A stretch of 64,000 bases of DNA from Cercis canadensis (GCA_003255065.1 QAOA01003982.1:466695-530694), one strand, 5' to 3'; numbered from the stretch's first letter, positions 12,908-27,936 are shown. Program-made: numbers and translations. The notes: generated from the sequence alone by a model not told the origin.

Positions 12908-15410
12908 CCTGTTTTGGTTCATCCCTGTTGCTGACTCAGATATTTTTCTGGTGAATCACTGTTTCTGGGACAGGACAGTTTCCCGGTGAGTCAATATCTC
13001 TAGTCTGAGACTCTGTTTCGGTTCATCCCTTTTTCTGACTCAGATATTTTTCTCGTGTTTCCCTGTATCTGGGATTGGGTAGTTTCCTGTTGAGTCACTA
13101 TATTTGGACCGGGACCCTGTTTCAGTTCATCACTGTTACTGACTCAAATATTTTTCTTGTGGAACTCTATTTCTTGGTCGGAACAGTTTCCTGGTGAGTC
13201 ACTATATCTGGTCTGAGACCCTGTTTCGGTTCATCCCTGTTTCTGACTCGGATATTTTTCTTATTTTTCCCTGTATCTGTGACGGGACAGTTTCCTGGTG
13301 AGTCACTACATCTGGTCCAGGACCTTGTTTCGGTTCATCCCTCTTTCGGACTCGGATATTTTTCTCGTGTTTCCCTGTATCTGGGACTGGACACTTTCCT
13401 GGTGAGTCACTATATCTGGACTGGGACCCTGTTTCGGTTCATCCCTGTTACTGACTAAAATATTTTCTTGTGGATCTCTGTTTCTGGGACGGGACAGTTT
13501 TCTAGTGAGTCACTATATCTGGTCTGAGAGCCTATTTCGGTACATACCTATTTCTGACTCAGATATTTTTCTTTATTTTTCCCAGTATCTGTGACAGGAC
13601 AGTTTCCTGGTGAGTCGCTATATCAGGATTGGGACCCTTTTTCGGTTCATCCCTGTTACTTACTCAGATATTTTTCTGGCGAATCACTATTTCTGGGACC
13701 GGACAGTTTCCTGGTGAGTCACTATATCTGGTCTAAGACCCTGTTTCGGTTCATCCCTATTTCTGACTCAGATATTTTTTTTGTTATTCCCTGTATCTGT
13801 GACGGGACAGCTTCCTGTTGAGTCACTACATCTGGTCCAGGACCCTGTTTCAGTTCATCTTTGTTTCTGACTCAGATATTTTTCTCGTGTTTCCTTGTAT
13901 CTGGGATTAGAAAGTTTCCTGGTGAGTTATTATATTTGGTTTGATACCCTGTTTCGGTTCATCCCTGTTTCTGACTCGAATATTTTTCTTGTTTTTCCCT
14001 GTATCTGTGACGGGACAGCTTCATGGTGAGTCGCTATATCTAGATTGGGACCCTGTTTTGGTTCATCCCTGTTACTGACTCAGATATTTTTCTGGTGAAT
14101 CACTGTTTTTGGGACAGGACAGTTTCCCGGTGATTCAATATCTCTAGTCTGAGACCCTGTTTCGGTTCATCCCATTTTCTGACTCGGATATTTTTCTGGA
14201 GAATCACTGTTTCTGGGACGGGATAATTTCCTGGTGAGTCACTATATTTGTTCTGAGACCCTGTTTCGGTTCATCCCTGTTTCTGACTCGGATATTTTTC
14301 TTGTTTTTCCCTGTATCTGTGACGGGAAAGCTTCCTGTTGAGTCACTACATCTGGTCCAGGACCTTGTTTTGGTTCATCACTGTTTCTGACTCAGTTATT
14401 TTTCTCGTGTTTCCCTGTATCTATGATTGGATAGTTTCCTTGTGAGTCACTATATTTGGACCGAGACCCTGTTTTGGTTCATCCCTGTTGCTGACTCAGA
14501 TATTTTTCTGGTGAATCACTGTTTCTGGGACAGGATAGTTTCCCGGTGAGTCAATATCTCTAGTCTGAGACTCTGTTTCGGTTCATCCCTTTTTCTGACT
14601 CAGATATTTTTCTCGTGTTTCCCTGTATCTGGGATTGGGTAGTTTCCTGTTGAGTCACTATATTTGGACCGGGACCCTGTTTCAGTTCATCACTGTTACT
14701 GACTCAAATACTTTTCTTGTGGAACTCTATTTCTTGGTCGGAACAGTTTCCTGGTGAGTCACTATATCTGGTCTGAGACCCTGTTTCGGTTCATCCCTGT
14801 TTCTGACTCGGATATTTTTCTTATTTTTCCCTGTATCTGTGACGGGACAGTTTCCTGGTGAGTCACTACATCTGGTCCAGGACCTTGTTTCGGTTCATCC
14901 CTCTTTCGGACTCGGATATTTTTCTCGTGTTTCCCTGTATCTGGGACTGGATACTTTCCTGGTGAGTCACTATATCTGGACTGGGACCCTGTTTCGGTTC
15001 ATCCCTATTACTGACTAAAATATTTTCTTGTGGATCTCTGTTTCTGGGACGGGACAGTTTTCGAGTGAGTCACTATATCTGGTCTGAGACCCTATTTCGG
15101 TACATACCTATTTCTGACTCAGATATTTTTCTTTATTTTTCCCAGTATCTGTGACAGGACAGTTTCCTGGTGAGTCGCTATATCAGGATTGGGACCCTTT
15201 TTCGGTTCATCCCTGTTACTTACTCAGATATTTTTCTGGTGAATCACTATTTCTGGGACCGGACAGTTTCCTGGTGAGTCACTATATCTGGTCTGAGACC
15301 CTGTTTCGGTTCATCCCTATTTTTGACTCAGATATTTTTTTTGTTATTCCCTGTATCTGTGACGGGACAGCTTCCTGTTGAGTCACTACATCTGGTCCAG
15401 GACCCTGTTT
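12908..15410 (+). repeat. repeated ~940-bp segment, period 1560 bp (15 monomers)
   Basis: About 12908-13850 recurs at 14468-15410 (offset 1560, exactly 15 monomers) with few differences. Diagnostic variants are CTGTTGCTGACTCAG, GGGATTGGGTAGTTTCCTG, TTTCTTGGTCGGAACAG and CCCTCTTTCGGACTCGG. A third, shorter relative lies at about 17281-17890 (offset about 2481 from the second copy). The block between the two copies is less conserved, which suggests a higher-order unit that has decayed. Confidence 0.85.
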
Positions 15411-18400
15411 TGGTTCATCCCTGTTTCTGACTCAGATATTTTTCTCGTGTTTCGCTGTATCTAGGATTGGACAGTTTCCTGGGGAGTCACTATATTTGGT
15501 CTGATACGCTGTTTGGGTTCATCCCTGCTTTTGACTCGGTTATTTTTCTTGTGTTTCGCTGTATCTGGGACGGGATAGTTTCCTGGTGAGTCACTATATC
15601 TGGACCGAGATCCTGTTTTGGTTCATCCCTGTTACTGACTCAAATATTTTTTTTGTGGAACTCTGTTTCTGGGTCGGGACAGTTTCCTGGTGAGTCACTA
15701 TATCTGGACCGGGACCCTGTTTCGGTTCGTCCCTGTTACTGACTAAAATATTTTTCTTGTGGATCTCTGTTTCTGGGACGGAACAGTTTCCTGGTGAGTC
15801 ACTATATCTGGTCTGAGACCCTATTTGGGTACATCCCTGTTTCTGACTCGGATATTTTTCTTTATTTTTCCCTGTATCTGTGACGGGACAGTTTCTTGGT
15901 GAGTCGCTATATCTGGATTGGGACCCTTTTTCGGTTCATCCCTGTTACTGACATGGATATTTTTCTTGTGAATCACTATATCTGTGACGGGACAGTTTCC
16001 TGGTGAGTCACTATATCTGGTATGAGACCCTGTTTCGGTTCATCCCTGTTTCTGACTCGGATATTTTTCTTGTTTTTCCCTGTATCTGTGACGGAACAAC
16101 TTCCTGTTGAGTCACTACATCTGGTCCAGGACCCTGTTTTGGTTCATCCCTGTTTCTGACTGAGATATTTTTCTCGTGTTTCCTTGTATCTAGGATTGGA
16201 CAGTTTCCTGGTGAGTCACTATATCTGGACCGGGACCTTGTTTCGGTTCATCCCTGCTACTGACTCAGATATTTTTCTTGTGAATCACTGTTTCTGGGAC
16301 GGGACAGTTTCCTGGTGAGTTACTATATCTAGTCTGAAACCCTGTTTCTTACTCGGTTAGTTTTCTTGTGTTTCGCTGTATCTGGGACGCAATAGTTTCC
16401 TGGTGAGTCACTACATTTGGTCCAGGACCCTGTTTCAGTTCATACATGTTTCTGACTCAGATAATTTTCTTGTGTTTCCCTGTTTCTAGATTGGACAGTT
16501 TCTTGGTGAATCACTATATTTGGTCTGATACCCTGTTTCGGTTCATCCCTGCTTCTGACTTGTTTATTTCTCTTGTGTTTCGCTGTATCTGGGACGGGAT
16601 AGTTTCCTGGTGAGTCACTATATCTGGTCCAGGACCCTGTTTCGGTTCATCCCTGTTACCGACTCAGATATTTTTCTGGTGAATCATTGTTTCTGGGACG
16701 GGACAGTTTCCTAGTGAGTCACTATATCTGGTGTGAGACCCTGTTTCGGTTCATCCCTTTTTCTGACTCGGTAATTTTTCTTGTTTTTCTTTGTATCTGT
16801 GACGGGACAGTTTCCTGGTGAGTCACTATATCTGGATTGGGACCCTGTTTCGATTCATCCCTGTTACTGACTCAGATATTTTTCTGTTGAATCACTGTTT
16901 CTGAGACGGGACAGTTTCCTGCTGAGTCACTATATCTGGTTAGAGACCTTGTTTCGGTTCATCCCTGTTTCTGACTCGGATATTTTTCTCCTTTTTCCCT
17001 GTATCTGTGACGTGACAGTTTCCTGGTGCGTCACTATATCTGGAATGGGACCCTGTTTCAGTTCATCCCTGTTTCTAACTCAGATATTTATCTGGTGAAT
17101 CACTGTTTCTGGGACGGGAAAGTTTCCTGGTGAGTCACTATATCTAGACTGGGACACTATGTCGGTTTGTCCCAATTTCTGACTCGAATATTTTTCTCGT
17201 GTTTCCCTGTATATGGGACTAGACAATTTGTTGGTGAGTCACTATATCTGGACCGGGACCCTGTTTCGGTTCATCCCTGTTTCTGACTCGGATATTTTTC
17301 TTATTTTTCCCTATATCTGTGACGGGACAGTTTCCTGGTGAGTCACTACATCTGGTCCAGGACCTTGTTTCGGTTCATCCCTCTTTCGGACTCGGATATT
17401 TTTCTCGTGTTTCCCTGTATCTGGGACTGGACACTTTCCTGGTGAGTCACTATATCAGGACTGGGACCCTGTTTCGGTTCATCCCTGTTACTGACTAAAA
17501 TATTTTTCTTATGGATCTCTGTTTTTGGGACGAGACAGTTTTCTAGTGAGTCACTATATCTGGTCTGAGACCCTATTTCGGTACATACCTATTTCTGACT
17601 CAGATATTTTTCTTTATTTTTCCCAGTATCGGTGACAGGACAGTTTCATGGTGAGTCGCTATATCTGGATTGGGACCCTTTTTCGGTTCATCCCTGTTAC
17701 TTACTCATATATTTTTCTGGTGAATCACTATTTCTGGGACCGGACAGTTTCCTGGTGAGTCACTATATCTGGTCTGAGACCCTGTTTCGGTTCATCCCTA
17801 TTTCAGACTCAGATATTTTTTTTGTTATTCCCTGTATCTGTGACGGGACAGCTTCCTGTTGAGTCACTACATCTGGTCCAGGACCCTGTTTTGGTTCATC
17901 CCTGTTTCTGACTCAGATATTTTTCTCGTGTTTCGCTGTATCTAGGATTGGACAGTTTCCAGGGGAGTCACTATATTTGGTCTGATACGCTGTTTGGGTT
18001 CATCCCTGCTTTTGACTCGGTTATTTTTCTTGTGTTTCGCTGTATCTGGGACGGGATAGTTTCCTGGTGAGTCACTATATCTGGACCGGGACACTATGTC
18101 GGTTTATCCCAATTTCTGACTTGAATATTTTTCTTGTGTTTCCCTGTATCTGGGACTAGACAATTTATTGGGGAGTCACTATATCTGGACCGGGACCCTG
18201 TTTCGGTTCATCCCTGTTTCTGACTCGGTTATTTTTCTTGTGTTTCCCGGTAACTGTGACGGGACAGTTTCCTGGTGAGTCGCTACATCTGCTCCAGGAC
18301 ACTGTTTCAGTTGATCCCTGTTTCTGACTCAGATATTTTTCTCGTGTTTCCCATTAATTGGGATTGGACAGTTTCCTGGTAAGTCACTATATTTGGTCTG

Positions 18401-20334
18401 ATACCCTATTTCGGTTCATCCCTGTTTCTGACTCGGATATTTTTCTTGTTTTTCCCTTTATCTGTGATGGGACAGTTTCTTTGTGAGTCATTACATCTGG
18501 TCCAGGACCTTGTTTCGGTTCATCCATATTTTTGACTGGTATATTTTTCTTATTTTTCCCTGTATCTGTGACGGGCAGTTTCCTGGTGAGTTACTATATC
18601 TAGATTGGGACCCCGTTTCGGTTCATCCCTATTACTGACTCAGATATTTTTCTGGTGAATCACTGTTTCTAGGACGGGACAGTTTCCTGGTGAGTCACTA
18701 TATCTGATTTGAGACCTTGTTTCGGTTCATCCCTGTTTATGACTCGGATATTTTTCTTCTTTTTCCCTGTATCTGTGACGGGACAATTTCCTGGTGAGTC
18801 ACTACATCTGGTCCAGGACCTTGTTTCGGTTCATCCCTCTTTCTGACTCGGATATTTTTCTCGTGTTTACCTGTATCAGGGACTGGACATTTTCCTGGTG
18901 AGTCACTATATCTAGACCGGGACCCTGTTTCGGTTCATCCCTTTTACTGACTAAAATATTTTTCTTGTGGATCTCTGTTTCTGGGACGGGACAGTTTCCT
19001 GGTGAGTCACTATATCTGGTCTGAGACCCTGTTTTGGTTCATCCCAATTTCTGACTCGGATATTTTTCTTTATTTTCCCTGTATCTGTGACGGGACAGCT
19101 TCCTGTTGAGTCACTACATCTGGTCCAGGACCCTGTTTTGGTTCATCCCTGTTTCTGACTCAGATATTTTTCTCGTGTTTCCCTGTATCTAGGATTGGAC
19201 AGTTTCCTGGTGAGACACTATATTTGGTCTGATACGCTGTTTGGGTTCATCCCTGCTTCTGACTCGGTTATTTTTCTTGTGTTTCGCTGTATCTGGGACG
19301 GGATAGTTTCCTGGTGAGTCACTATATCTGGACCGAGACCCTGTTTTGGTTCATCCCTGTTACTGACTCAGATATTTTTCTGGTGAATCACTGTTTCTGG
19401 GACAGGACAGTTTCCCGGTGAGTCATTATCTCTAGTCTGAGACCCTGTTTCGGTTCATCCCTTTTTCTGACTCAAATATTTTTCTCGTGTTTCCCTGTAT
19501 CTGGGATTTGACAGTTTCCTGTTGAGTCACTATATTTGGACCGGGACCATGATTCGGTTCATTACTGTTACTGACTCAAATATTTTTCATGTGGAACTCT
19601 GTTTCTGGGTCGGGACAGTTTCCTGGTGAGTCACTATATCTGGTCTGAGACCCTGTTTCGGTTCAACCCTTTTTTTGACTCGGATATTTTTCTTATTTTT
19701 CCATGTATCTGTGACGAGACAGTTTCCTGGTGAGTCACTACATCTGGTCCAGGACCTTGTTTCGGTTCATCCCTATTTTTGAGTCGGATATTTTTCTCGT
19801 GTTTTCCTGTATCTGGGACTGGACAGTTTCCTGGTGAATCACTAAATCGGGACCGGGACCCTGTTTCGGTTCATCCCTGTTACTGACTCAGATATTTTTC
19901 TTGTGGATCACTGTTTCTGTGATGGGACAGTTTCCTGGTGAGTCACTATATCTAGTCTGAAACCCTGTTTCTGACTCGGTTAGTTTTCTTGTGTTTCATT
20001 GTATCTTGGACGGAATAGTTTCCTAGTGAGTCACTACATTTAGTCCGGGACCCTGTTTCAGTTCGTCCATGTTTCTGACTCAGATATTTTTCTCGTGTTT
20101 CCCTGTATCTGGGACTGGACACTTTCCTGGTGAGTATATATATCTGGACCGGGACCCTGTTTCGATTCATCCCTGTTACTGACTAAAATATTTTTCTTGT
20201 GGATCTCTGTTTCTGGTACGGGACAGCTTCCTGGTGAGCCACTATATCTGGTCTGAGACCCTATTTCGGTACATCCCTGTTTCTGACTCGGATATTTTTC
20301 TTATTTTTCCCTATATCTGTGACGGGACAGTTTC

Positions 20335-20672
20335 CTGGTGAGTCACTACATCTGGTCCAGGACCTTGTTTCGGGTCATCCTTCTTTTTGACTCGGATATT
20401 TTTCTCGTGTTTCCCTGTATCAGGAACTGGACATTTGCTTGGTGAGTCACTATATCTGGACCGGGACCCTGTCTCGGTTCTTCCCTGTAGTGTTTCGCTG
20501 TATCTGGGACGGGATAGTTTCCTGGTGAGTCACTACATCTGGTCCAGGACCTTGTTTCGGGTCATCCCTCTTTTTGACTCGGATATTTTTCTCGTGTTTC
20601 CCTGTATCAGGAACTGGACATTTGCTTGCTGAGTCACTATATCTGGACCGGGACCCTGTCTCGGTTCTTCCC
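20335..20672 (+). repeat. out-of-phase partial duplication, 187-bp offset
   Basis: The run ACCTTGTTTCGGGTCATCC, then AGGAACTGGACATTTGCTTG, occurs at about 20348-20445 and again at about 20535-20632. The offset of 187 bp is not a multiple of 104. The seam is the chimeric join TTCCCTGTAG / TGTTTCGCTG near 20489, where about 20 bp of a monomer is missing. It records a recombination or slippage event out of register. Confidence 0.8.
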
Positions 20673-23600
20673 TGTTACTGACTAAAATATTTTTCTTGTG
20701 GATCTCTGTTTCTGGGACGGGACAGTTTCCTGGTGAGTCACTATATCTGGTCTGAGACCCTGTTTCGGTTCATCCCTGTTTCTGACTCGGATATTTTTAT
20801 TATTTTTCCCTATATCTGTGACGGGACAGTTTCCTGGTGAGTCACTACATCTGGTCCAGGACCTTGTTTCGGTTCATCCCTATTACTGACTAAGATATTT
20901 TTCTTGTGAATCACTGTTTCTGGGACGGGAAAGTTTCCTGGTGAGTCACTATATCTGGTCTGAGACCCTGTTTCGGTTCATTCCAGTTTCTGACTAGGAT
21001 ATTTTTCTTCTTTTTCCCTGTAATTGTGACGGGACAGTTTCCTGGTGAGTCGCTACATCTGGTCCAGGACCCTGTTTCGGTTCATCCCTGTTTCTAACTC
21101 GATTATTTTTCTTGTGTTTCCCTGTATCAGGGACGGGACAGTTTCCTGGTAAGTCACTACATCTGGTCCAGGACCTTGTTTCGGTTCATCCCTATTTTTG
21201 ACTAGGATATTTTTCTTATTTTTCCCTATATCTGTGACTGGAAAGTTTCTTGGTGAGTCACTATATCTAGATTAGGACACCGTGTCGGTTCATCCGTGTA
21301 ACTGACTCAGATATTTTTCTGGTGAATCATTCTTTCTGGGACGGGACAGTTTCCTGGTAAGTCACTATATCTAGTCTAAAACCCTGTTTCTGACTCGGTT
21401 AATTTTCTTGTGTTTCGTTGTATCTAGGACGGAATAGTTTCCTGGTGAGTCACTACATTTGGTCCAGGACCCTGTTTCGGTTCATCCATGTTTCTGACAC
21501 AGATATTTTTCTCGTGTTTCCCTGTATCTGGGATTGGACAGTTTCCTGGTGAATCACTATATTTGGTCTCATACCCTGTTTCGGTTCATCCCTGCTTCTG
21601 ACTTAGTTATTTTTCTTGTGTTTCGCTGTATCTGGGACAGCATAGTTTTCTGGTGAGTCACTATATCTGGTCCAGGACTCTGTTTCTGTTCATCCCTGTT
21701 ACTGACTCAGATATTTTTCTGGTGAATCACTGTTTCTGGGACGGGACAGTTTCCTGGTGAGTCACTATATCTGGTCTGAGACCTTGTTTCGGTTCATCCC
21801 TGTTTCTAAGTCAGATATTTTCCTTCTTTTTCCATGTATCTGTGACGTGACAGTTTCCTGGTGCGTCAGTATATCTGGATTGGGACCCTGTTTCAGATCA
21901 TCCCTGTTACTGACTCAGATATTTATCTGGTGAATCACTGTTTCTGGGACGGGAAAGTTTCCTGGTAAGTCACTATATCTAGACCAGGACACTATGTCGG
22001 TTTGTCCCAATTTCTGACTCGAATATTTTTCTCGTGTTTCCCTGTATCTGGGACTAGACAATTTATTGGTGAGTCACTATATCTGGACCGGGACCCTGTT
22101 TCGGTTCATCGCTGTTTCTGACTCGGTTAGTTTTCTTGTGTTTCCCGGTAACTGTAACAGGACAGTTTCCTGGTGAGTCGCTACATCTGGTCCAGGACAC
22201 TGCTTCGGTTGATCCCTGTTTCTGACTCAGATATTTTTCTCGTGTTTCCCATTAATTGGGATTGGACAGTTTCCTGTTGAGTCACTATATTTGGTCTGAT
22301 ACCCTGTTTCGGTTCATCCCTGTTTCTGACTCGGACATTTTTCTTGTTTTTCCCTGTATCTGTGACGGGCAGTTTCCTGTAAGTTACTATATCTAGATTG
22401 GGACCCCGTTTCGGTTCATCCCTGGTACTGACTCAGATATTTTTCTGGTGAATCACTGTTTCTAGGACGGGACAGTTTCCTGGTGAGTCACTATATCTGG
22501 TCTGAGACCTTGTTTCGGTTCATCCCTGTTTATGACTCGGATATTTTTCTTCTTTTTCCATGTATCTGTGACGGGACAGTTTCCTGGTGAGTCACTACAT
22601 CTGGTCCAGGACCTTGTTTCGGTTCACTATATCTGGTCTGAGTCCCTGTTTCGGTTCATCCCTGTTTCTGACTCGGATATATTTTCTTTATTTTTCCCTG
22701 TATCTGTGACGGGACAGCTTCCTGTTGAGTCACTACATCTGGTCCAGGACCCTGTTTTGGTTCATCCCTATTTTTGACTGGTATATTTTGCTTATTTTTC
22801 CATGTATCTGTGACGGGCAGTTTCCTGGTGAGTTACTATATCTAGATTGGGACCCCGTTTCGCTTCATCCCTGTTACTGACTCAGATATTTTTTGGGTGA
22901 ATCACTGTTTCTAGGACGGGACAGTTTCCTGGTGAGCCACTATATCTGGTCTGAGACCTTGTTTCGGTTCATCCCTGTTTATGACTCGGATATTTTTCTT
23001 CTTTTTCCCTGTATCTGTGACGGGACAGTTTCCTGGTGAGTCACTACATCTGGTCCAGGACCTTGTTTCGGTTCATCCCTCTTTCTGACTCGGATATTTT
23101 TCTCGTGTTTCCCTGTATCTGGGATTGGATACTTTCCATGTGAGTCACTATATCTAGACCGGGACCCTGTTTCGGTTCATCCCTGTTACTGACTAAAATA
23201 TTTTTCTTGTGGAACTCTGTTTCTGGGTCGGGACAGTTTCCTGGTGAGTCACTATATCTGGTTTGAGACCCTGTTTCGGTTCATCCCTTTTTCTGACTCG
23301 GATATTTTTCTTATTTTTCCATGTATCTGTGACGAGACAGTTTCCTGGTGAGTCACTACATCTGGTCCAGGACCTTGTTTCGGTTCATCCCTGTTTTTGA
23401 GTCGGATATTTTTCTCGTGTTTTCCTGTAACTGGGACTGGACAGTTTCCTGGTGAATCACTCTATCTGGACCGGGACCCTGTTTCGGTTCATCCCTGTTA
23501 CTGACTCAGATATTTTTCTTGTGGATCAATGTTTCTGTGATGGGACAGTTTCCTGGTGTGTCACTATATCTAGTCTGAAACCCTGTTTCTGACTCGGTTA

Positions 23601-24196
23601 GTTTTCTTGTGTTTCATTGTATCTTGGACGGAATAGTTTCCTGGTGAGTCACTACATTTAGTCTAGGACCCTGTTTCAGTTCATCCATGATTCTGACTCA
23701 GATATTTTTCTTGTGTTTCCCAGTATCTGGGACTGGACATTTTCCTGGTGAGTCAATATATCTTGACCGGGACCCTGTTTCGGTTCATCCCTGTTACATG
23801 ATTGGACAGTTTCCTGGTAAATCACTATATTTGGTCTGATACCCCGTTTCGGTTCATCCCTGCTTCTGACTTGGTTAGTTCTCTTGTCTTTCGCTGTATC
23901 TGGGACAGGATAGTTTCCTGGTGAGTCACTATATCTGGTCCCGGACCCTGTTTCGGTTCATCCCTGTTACCGACTCAGATATTTTTCTGGTGAATCACTG
24001 TTTCTGGGACGGGACAGTTTCCTAGTGAGTCACTAAATCTGGTGTGAGACCCTGTTTCAGTTCATCCCAGTTTCTGACTCGGTAATTTTTCTTGTTTTTC
24101 CTTGTATCTGTGACGGGACAGTTTCCTGGTGAGTCACTATATCTGGATTGGGACCCTGTTTCGGTTCATCCTTGTTACTGACTCAGATATTTTTCT

Positions 24197-24197
24197 N
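24197..24197. other. single N at an assembly join with 9-bp overlap
   Basis: TATTTTTCT lies directly left of the N (24188-24196) and again directly right (24198-24206). This looks like two contig ends joined without merging a short overlap. The monomer here is lengthened by the overlap, and the short ORF spanning it (24129-24350) is not real. Confidence 0.8.
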
Positions 24198-26099
24198 TAT
24201 TTTTCTGTTGAATCACTGTTTCTGAGACGGGACAGTTTCCTGCTGAGTCACTATATCTGGTCTGAGACCTTATTTCGGTTCATCCCTGTTTCTGACTCGT
24301 ATATGTTTCTTCTTTTTCCCTGTATCTGTGACGTGACAGTTTCCTGGTGAGTCACTATATATGGATTGGGACCCTGTTTCAGTTCATCCCTGTTAATGAC
24401 TCAGATATTTATCTGGTGAATCACTGTTTCTGGGACAGGAAAGTTTCCTGGTGAGTCACTATATCTGGACCGGGACACTATGTCGGTTTGTCCCAATTTC
24501 TGACTCGAATATTTTCTTGTGTATCCCTATATCTGGGACTAGACAATTTATTGGTGAGTCACTATATCTGGACTGGGACCCTGTTACGGTTCATCCCTGT
24601 TTCTGACTCGGTTATTTTTCCTGTGTTTCCCGGTAACTGTGACGGGACAATTTCCTGGTGAGTCGCTACATCTGGTCCAGAACAGTGTTTCGGTTGATCC
24701 CTGTTTCTGACTCAGATATTTTTCTCGTGTTTCCCATTAATTGGGATTGGACAGTTTCCTGGTGAGTCACTATATTTGGTCTGATACCCTGTTTCGGTTC
24801 ATCCTTGTTTCTGACTCGGATATTTTTCTTGTTTTTCCCTATATCTGTGACGGGACAGTTTCGTGGTGAGTCACTACATCTGGTCCAGGACCTTGTTTCG
24901 GTTCATCCCTATTTTTGACTGGTATATTTTTCTTATTTTTCCCTATATCTGTGACGGGCAGTTTCCAGGTGAGTTACTATATCTAGATTGGGACCCCGTT
25001 TCGTTTCATCCCTCCTACTTACTCAGATATTTTTCTGGTGAATCACTGTTTCTAGGACGGGACAGTACCATGTTTCGGTTCATCACTGTTACTGACTCAA
25101 ATATTTTTCATGTAGAACTCTGTTTCTGGGTCGGGACAGTTTCCTGGTGAGTCACTATATCTGGTCTGAGACCCTGTTTCGGTTCATCCCTGTTTATGAC
25201 TCGGATATTTTTCTTCTTTTTCCCTGTATCTGTGACGGGACAGTTTCCTTGTGAGTCACTACATCTGGTCCAGGACCTTGTTTAGGTTCATCCCTTTTTC
25301 TGACTCGGATATTTTTCTCGTGTTTCCCTGTATCTGGGATTGGACACTTTTCTGGTGAGTCACTATATCTGGACCGGAACCCTGTTTTGGTTCATCCCTG
25401 TGACTTACTCAAATATTTTTCTGGTGAATCACTATTTCTGGGACGGGACTGTTTCCTGGTGAGTCATTATATCTGGTCTGAGACCCTGTTTCGGTTCATC
25501 CCTATTTCTGACTCGGATATTTTTCTTGTTTTTCCCTGAATCTGTGACGGGACAGCTTCCTGTTGAGTCACTACATCTGGTCCAGGACCCTGTTTTGGTT
25601 TATCCCTGTTTCTGACTCAGACATTTTTCTCGTGTTTCCCTGTATCCAGGATTGGACAGTTTCCTGGTGAGTCACTATATTTGGTCTGATACCCTGTTTC
25701 GGTTCATCCCTGCTTCTGACTTGGTTATTTCTCTTGTGTTTCGCTGTATCTGGGACGGGATAGTTTCCTGTTGAGTCACTATATCTGGTCCAAGACCCTG
25801 TTTCGGTTCATCCCTATTACAGACTCAGATATTTTTCTTGTGGATCACTGTTTCTGGGATGGGACAGTTTCCTGGTGAGTCACTATATCTATTGTGAAAC
25901 CCTGTTTCTGACTCGGTTAGTTTTCTTATGTTTCATTGTACCTTGGACGGAATAGTTTCCTGGTGAGTCACTACATTTAGTCCAGGACCCTGTTTCGGTT
26001 AATCCATGTTTCTGACTCAAATATTTTTCTCGTGTTTCCCTGTATCTCGGACTGGACACTTTCCTGGTGAGTCACTATATCTGGACCGGGACCCTGTTT

Positions 26100-27936
26100 C
26101 GGTTCATCCCTGTTACTGACTCAGATATTTTTCTTGTGGATCATTGTTTCTGGGATGGGACAGTTTCCTGGTGAGTCACTATATCTGGACCGGGACCCTG
26201 TTTCGGTTCGTCCCTGTTACTAACTAAAATATTTTTCTTGTGGATCTCTGTTTCTGGGACAGGACAGTTTCCTGGTGAGTCACTATATCTGGTCTGAGAC
26301 CCTATTTCGGTTTATCCCTTTTTCTGACTCGGATATTTTTCTTGTTTTTCCCTGTATCTGTAACGGGACAGCTTTCTGTTGAGTCACTACATCTGGTCCA
26401 GGACCCTGTTTTGGTTCATCCCTGTTTCTGACTCAGATATTTTTCTCGTGTTTCCCTTTATCTAGGATTTGACAGTTTCCTGGTGAGTCACTATATCTGG
26501 ACCGGGACCCTGTTTTGGTTCATCCCTGTTACTGACTCAGATATTTTACTGGTGAATCACTGTTTCTGGGACAGGACAGTTTCCCGGTGAGTCATTATCT
26601 CTAGTCTGAGACCCTGTTTCGGTTCATCCCTTTTTCTGACTCGGATATTTTTCTCGTGTTTCCCTGTATCTGGGATTTGACAGTGTCCTGTTGAGTCACT
26701 ATATTTGGACCGGGACCATGTTTCGGTTCATGACTGTTACTGACTCAAATATATTTCATGTGGAACTCTGTTTCTGGGCCGGGACAGTTTCCTGGTGAGT
26801 CACTATATCTGGTCTGTGACCCTGTTTCGGTTCATCCCTGTTTCTGACTCGGATATTTTTCTTATTTTTCCATGTATCTGTGACGAGACAGTTTGCTGGT
26901 GAGTCACTACATCTGGTCCAGGACCTTGTTTCGGTTCATCCCTGTTTTTGAGTTGGATATTTTTCTCGTGTTTTCCTGTATCTGGGACTGGACAATTTCT
27001 TGGTGAATCACTATATCTGGACCGGGACCCTGTTTCGGTTCATCCCTGTTACTGACTCAGATATTTTTCTTGTGGATCATTGTTTCTGGGATGGGACAGT
27101 TTCCTGGTGAGTCACTATATCTGGACCGGGACCCTGTTTCGGTTCGTCCCTGTTACTAACTAAAATATTTTTCTTGTGGATCTCTGTTTCTGGGACAGGA
27201 CAGTTTCCTGGTGAGTCACTATATCTGGTCTGAGACCCTATTTCGGTTCATCCCTGTTTCTGACTCGGATATTTTTCTTTATTTTTACCTGTATCTGTGA
27301 TGGGACAGTTTCCTGGTGAGTCGCTATATCTGGATTGGGACCCCTTTTCGATTCATCCCTGTTACTGACTCATATATTTTTCTTGTGAATCATTATTTCC
27401 GGGACGGGACAGTTTCCTGGTGGGTCACTATATCTGGTCTGAGACCCTGTTTCGGTTCATCCCTGTTTCTGACTCGGATATTTTTCTTGTTTTTCCCTGT
27501 ATCTGTAACGGGACAGCTTTCTGTTGAGTCACTACATCTGGTCCAGGACCCTGTTTTGGTTCATCCCTGTTTCTGACTCAGATATTTTTCTCGTGTTTCC
27601 CTTTATCTAGGATTTGACAGTTTCCTGGTGAGTCACTATATCTGGACCGGGACCCTGTTTTGGTTCATCCCTGTTACTGACTCAGATATTTTACTGGTGA
27701 ATCACTGTTTCTGGGACAGGACAGTTTCCCGGTGAGTCATTATCTCTAGTCTGAGACCCTGTTTCGGTTCATCCCTTTTTCTGACTCGGATATTTTTCTC
27801 GTGTTTCCCTGTAACTGGGATTTGACAGTGTCCTGTTGAGTCACTATATTTGGACCGGGACCATGTTTCGGTTCATGACTGTTACTGACTCAAATATATT
27901 TCATGTGGAACTCTGTTTCTGGGCCGGGACAGTTTC
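26100..27936 (+). repeat. long segmental duplication, 9 to 11 monomers
   Basis: About 26100-26790 is repeated at about 27036-27935. The offset is 936 bp at the left (ATCATTGTTTCTGGGATGGG at about 26140 and 27076) and 1145 bp further right (CTGTAACGGGACAGCTTTCTG), so the second copy has gained about two monomers. Private variants shared by both include TTCGTCCCTGTTACTAAC, GGTTCATGACTGTTACTG and TTCTGGGCCGGGACAG. The second copy ends at the anomalous block 27937-27970. Confidence 0.85.
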
